The position numbers were made by a program, and so were the translations under genes. A stretch of DNA of 64,000 nt, taken from the NCBI GenBank assembly GCA_009837445.1, contig VXTM01000007.1, positions 1 to 64,000 of the forward strand. Reading direction: 5' to 3'. The notes under the pieces are model-generated. The model saw nothing but the letters and a program-made list of their open reading frames with translations. It was not told the origin of the DNA and did no database searches. The stretch's first letter is position 1; each line of letters starts with the position of its first letter. Below are positions 61,429-64,000 of this stretch, piece by piece. The DNA is from Acidimicrobiaceae bacterium. Lineage in GTDB: Bacteria; Actinomycetota; Acidimicrobiia; Acidimicrobiales; Aldehydirespiratoraceae.

Positions 61429-62958
61429 GTGATCGGGCGGCAGGGACAAGCAGCGGTGGCGGCGGGGCACCCGCGGGCCACTGACACAGCGGTGGCGCTG
61501 CTGCGGGCCGGGGGATCGGCGGTGGACGCGGCCATCGGGGCCGATGCGGTCATGGGCGTGGTGGAGCCCACCGGCACCGGCGTCGGCGGGGATCTGATGG
61601 CGGTGGTGGCGACTGCCGAGGGAGTCGAGGTGCTCAGCGGCGCCGGCCGCTCGGGTCGGGGCACCGACCCGGCATCGGTGCCCGACAACGGCCACGGCTT
61701 CGTGCCTTCCGTGGGGGGATGCGCGGTGACCGTGCCGGGGACGGTGGCCGGGTGGGAGGACCTGCACCGCCGCTTCGGCCGGCTGCCGTGGCCTGCCCTG
61801 TTCGAGCCTGCCATCGAGGCCGCCAGCGAGGGCGCTGAGGTCGGTGCGACCGGAAGCCGGCTGTGGGAGGGCTCCCGCGGCCGGCTGGACGCCGCAGGCG
61901 AGGCCCTCTACTTCCCGGATGGCACGGCTCCCGCACCGGGAAAGCGCTGGCGAAACCCCGCCCTCGCCGCGGTCCTGGCCCAGATAGCCACCGACGGCCC
62001 CGAGACGCTCTACCACGGCGCGCTGGCCCAAGCCATTGAGGAGGCGACCGTGACCGCGGGCGGGAGCGTGCACACGGACGACCTCGCCCGGCATCGCAGC
62101 GAGTGGGTGGAGCCGCTGCGGGCCGAGCTGGGCGATCACGAGCTGCTCACGGTGCCGCCCCCCTGCCAGGGAACAGCAACGGCCCTGGCCGCCCAATGGG
62201 TTCACGAACGGGGACTCCTGGGCGTCACCGAAGGAGCGGCAGGGGCCGGCGCGGCGGCGTCGATGGTCGAAGCGCTCGACCGGGCCTTCGCAGTGGCCCT
62301 CGACTGCCTGGCCGACCCCGCGAGCGGCAGCGTTCCCAGCTACGACGAGATGCGATCCCGTATGGCCGGCGCGCGGCTGCATGGCCCTATGCCGCTGGGT
62401 CCCGGGACGGTGTTGACGGTGGTGTTCACCCCGGACCAAGCCGTGGTGCTCACGTCCAGCGTGTGCGACCGATTCGGCTCGGGCGTGACCGTGGCCGAGG
62501 GGGGTTTCGTGCTGCAGAGCCGGGGCCGGGGCTTCTCCACCGACCTGAACCACCCCAACGCGGTGGGGCCCGACAAGCGGCCCTACCACACGATCGTGCC
62601 CACCCTGGTCCTGGAACAGGGACGCCCCATGCTCGGCATGGGCGTCGTGGGCGGCATCATGCAGCCCCAGGGACAGCTGCAGATCCTGCACCGGGTGCTA
62701 GGCGGCGCCGGCCTAGTCACCGCGGTCGAGGCCGGCCGGTTCCGCCTGATCGGCTACGGCCAGGTGACCACCGAAGCCACCCTCGAACCCGCCTGGCGAA
62801 CCGCGATCGGCCGGTCCGGCTACGAACTCGTCGACACCGCCGACGTAATCGGCGGCTTCGGCGGCGCCCAAACCGTGCTGCAAGCCAACAACACCCTCAC
62901 CGCGGCCGCCGACCCCCGCCGCGACGGCACGTCAACGGTCATCTCGCTGCCTGACTGA
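61429..62958 (+). CDS. Gamma-glutamyltransferase homologue, catalytic motif altered
   Basis: This 509-residue protein has GGT marks AAGHPRATDTAVALLRAGGSAVDAAIGADAV, GTGVGGDLMAVV and VPGTVAGWEDLHRRFGRLPW, then FSTDLNHPNAVGPDKRPYHTIVPTLVLEQG and GVVGGIMQPQGQLQIL. At the nucleophile, T-T-H is replaced by GTVLTVVFTPD. Like the 14.3-15.8 kb homologue it keeps a Thr but loses the Thr-His, so it may be a non-processing acylase-like hydrolase. No signal peptide is seen. The start is GTG. Confidence 0.85.
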   Translation: MIGRQGQAAVAAGHPRATDTAVALLRAGGSAVDAAIGADAVMGVVEPTGTGVGGDLMAVVATAEGVEVLSGAGRSGRGTDPASVPDNGHGFVPSVGGCAVTVPGTVAGWEDLHRRFGRLPWPALFEPAIEAASEGAEVGATGSRLWEGSRGRLDAAGEALYFPDGTAPAPGKRWRNPALAAVLAQIATDGPETLYHGALAQAIEEATVTAGGSVHTDDLARHRSEWVEPLRAELGDHELLTVPPPCQGTATALAAQWVHERGLLGVTEGAAGAGAAASMVEALDRAFAVALDCLADPASGSVPSYDEMRSRMAGARLHGPMPLGPGTVLTVVFTPDQAVVLTSSVCDRFGSGVTVAEGGFVLQSRGRGFSTDLNHPNAVGPDKRPYHTIVPTLVLEQGRPMLGMGVVGGIMQPQGQLQILHRVLGGAGLVTAVEAGRFRLIGYGQVTTEATLEPAWRTAIGRSGYELVDTADVIGGFGGAQTVLQANNTLTAAADPRRDGTSTVISLPD

Positions 62959-62970
62959 TTCTCCCGCCCG

Positions 62971-63199
62971 GCCGGCGGAGGGCGCTGTCACCGAGCTCCG
63001 AGCTGGCCTCACCGGGCTTCGCCCTAAGATTCGGCCAGTCGGACTCGGTGCGCCCCCTCCGCCCGCCTATCTGGTCGCGTCGGCGCCGCGGCCTGCCGGG
63101 TACTCGCTAGGCCGGGGGGTGGCGACGAGTCAGATGACCGACGAATAGGGCGAAGCCCGTGTCGGTCATCTCGGCTCGGCGACAGGACCCGCCGGCCGG
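62971..63199 (-). repeat. Double-hairpin repeat family 1, copy 3
   Basis: This copy has the same plan as the other two but is the most diverged (for example GCGGCCTGCCGGGTACTC in place of GCGGTCCCGCCGCTTCTT). It lies between the convergent GGT-homologue and isochorismatase genes, about 14 bp from the minus-strand stop. Confidence 0.9.
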
Positions 63200-63212
63200 G
63201 GAACTCCGGGCG

Positions 63213-63905
63213 CTAGTGGAGGCTGTTGAGCCAGTCGATTACGTGGTCTAGGGGGGCCACGTCGGCGTACTTCATGTGCAGGTCGAGCAGGTTGACCTTG
63301 TGGGAGATCTGGCTCCGGTCGGCCACGCACTCGAATGGGATGACCACGTCGAAGTTGTACTGGAAGGCGTCGACCGCGGTGGCCCGCACGCAGCCGCTGG
63401 TGGTCATGCCGGTGACGACCACGGTGTCGACCTTGTCGTAGACGAGCAGGGCAGCCAGCTCGGTGCCGAAGAATCCGCTCGGCTTGTGGTGCTTGCACAC
63501 CACCAGCTCACCCGGCTTGGGAGCCAGCTCGTCCACGATCACATCGCCGGGCGGCAGGTCCGGGTCCGGCAGGCGGCGGCCCACCGTCTTCCAGCGGCCC
63601 TTCTGAGACGGCGCCGCCGAGTGGGTGGGATCCTCGTACATCTTGGTGAAGTACACCGGGTAGCCGAGCCGGCGCACCTCGGCCAGCAGCCGGGCGTTGG
63701 CGTCGACCGCAGGCCATCCCGTCTGGGAGTGGCCGGTGGGCCAACGGCCGTCCACGAAGGCCAGCGTCATGTCCACGACGATCAACGCCGGTGAGGTGCC
63801 CGCGCTGATGGCACGGAACTCGTCGCCGCTGAAGCTGTCCCCGTAGCCGGCCGCGAGGTACCGGGCTATGTCGTCGGGGGGTATGGCGTCGTTCCAGGGA
63901 TACAC
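63213..63905 (-). CDS. Isochorismatase-like cysteine hydrolase (N-carbamoylsarcosine/maleamate amidase type)
   Basis: This protein of about 230 residues has the full triad: Asp in ALIVVDMTLAFVDGRWP, Lys in VVCKHHKPSGFFGTEL, and Cys in VTGMTTSGCVRATAVDAFQYNFDV. Family members hydrolyse amides such as N-carbamoylsarcosine, maleamate, ureidoacrylate or nicotinamide. The GTG at 63905 (VYPWNDAIPP) with GGGGGA upstream is preferred over the longer track start. Confidence 0.85.
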   Translation of the reverse strand: MYPWNDAIPPDDIARYLAAGYGDSFSGDEFRAISAGTSPALIVVDMTLAFVDGRWPTGHSQTGWPAVDANARLLAEVRRLGYPVYFTKMYEDPTHSAAPSQKGRWKTVGRRLPDPDLPPGDVIVDELAPKPGELVVCKHHKPSGFFGTELAALLVYDKVDTVVVTGMTTSGCVRATAVDAFQYNFDVVIPFECVADRSQISHKVNLLDLHMKYADVAPLDHVIDWLNSLH

Positions 63906-63963
63906 AGCGCCGGTGTCCCCCACTAGTAGCCGTCCGGCCGGCAGGCCCCCAGAGAAGCCCACG

Positions 63964-64000
63964 AGGGAGCACGACCGACTCTCATCAGGCCGTGCTCCCT
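63964..64000. repeat. Inverted repeat at the right edge of the window
   Basis: Perfect 10-bp arms AGGGAGCACG and CGTGCTCCCT are separated by 17 nt; the right arm ends on the last base. It may extend outside the window. It lies upstream of the isochorismatase-type gene and could be an operator or a terminator of a gene beyond the edge. Confidence 0.55.

Noticed and set aside
53505-63199. Repeats considered as a CRISPR array or insertion sequences
   Set aside because: Copies are kilobases apart, about 230 bp long, without regular spacers, cas genes, a transposase or target-site duplications that I can see.

Overview
The window is very GC-rich (roughly 70% by eye), densely coded and often translationally coupled through 4-base ATGA, GTGA or TTGA overlaps. 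It carries F420-type luciferase-like enzymes, an FrhB-like protein, GTG and TTG starts and some apparently leaderless genes. This suggests a high-GC actinobacterium. An uncultured Acidimicrobiia-like lineage is my guess, but no rRNA or marker gene proves it. No rRNA, tRNA, CRISPR array, transposase or integrase was seen.

Layout. 0.35-8.5 kb: a luciferase-like oxidoreductase with a cyclic amidohydrolase; a carboxymuconolactone decarboxylase/AhpD-like gene interrupted by an in-frame TGA that reads best as selenocysteine; an alpha/beta hydrolase; and an operon of a haem-oxygenase-like oxidase, ferredoxin, Rieske protein, maleate-isomerase-like protein and FrhB-like protein. 8.5-16 kb: DAO-type oxidase, amidohydrolase, two cupins, a CDC48-type double AAA ATPase, and a gamma-glutamyltransferase (GGT) homologue. 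16-17 kb: ECF sigma factor and a small acidic partner. 17-23 kb: acyl-CoA dehydrogenase, AMP ligase, amidohydrolase, isopropylmalate-dehydrogenase-like, ornithine-cyclodeaminase-like and SRPBCC genes. 23.2-25 kb: Fic protein behind an AT-rich leader. 25-31 kb: duplicated MFS transporters, luciferase-like enzyme, D-threonine-aldolase-like and FAD-oxidase genes. 31-37 kb: FtsH-like protease with lipoprotein, deaminase-type amidohydrolase, luciferase-like enzyme. 37-46 kb: EtfB-EtfA fusion, SDR, RidA, GlcG, a single-chain indolepyruvate ferredoxin oxidoreductase and an MFS transporter. 46-53 kb: Rieske oxygenase opposite a peptide/nickel-type ABC importer without a binding protein, an MFS transporter and two small genes. 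53-64 kb: CoA ligase, ketopantoate-reductase-like, amidohydrolase, epimerase, RidA, FAD monooxygenase, VOC protein, GGT homologue and isochorismatase-type hydrolase.

How it fits together. Most genes look catabolic: ring or amide opening, mono- and dioxygenation, CoA activation, acyl-CoA dehydrogenation, electron transfer and uptake. Luciferase-like, RidA, isochorismatase, cyclic amidohydrolase and maleate-isomerase families together suggest nitrogen-containing ring compounds or amides as substrates; this is inference. The modules are tied together by a perfectly conserved palindrome, YKGTATACMR. Ten copies lie in promoter regions, seven of them between divergent genes, and I saw none inside a coding region. 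It looks like the operator of one trans-acting regulator, plausibly of the FadR/UxuR (GntR) type.

The intergenic DNA also holds three related families of hairpin repeats placed directly after stop codons, and four nested palindromes. The two strongest leads are the selenoprotein candidate with a SECIS-like hairpin (2843-3319) and the GTATAC regulon.
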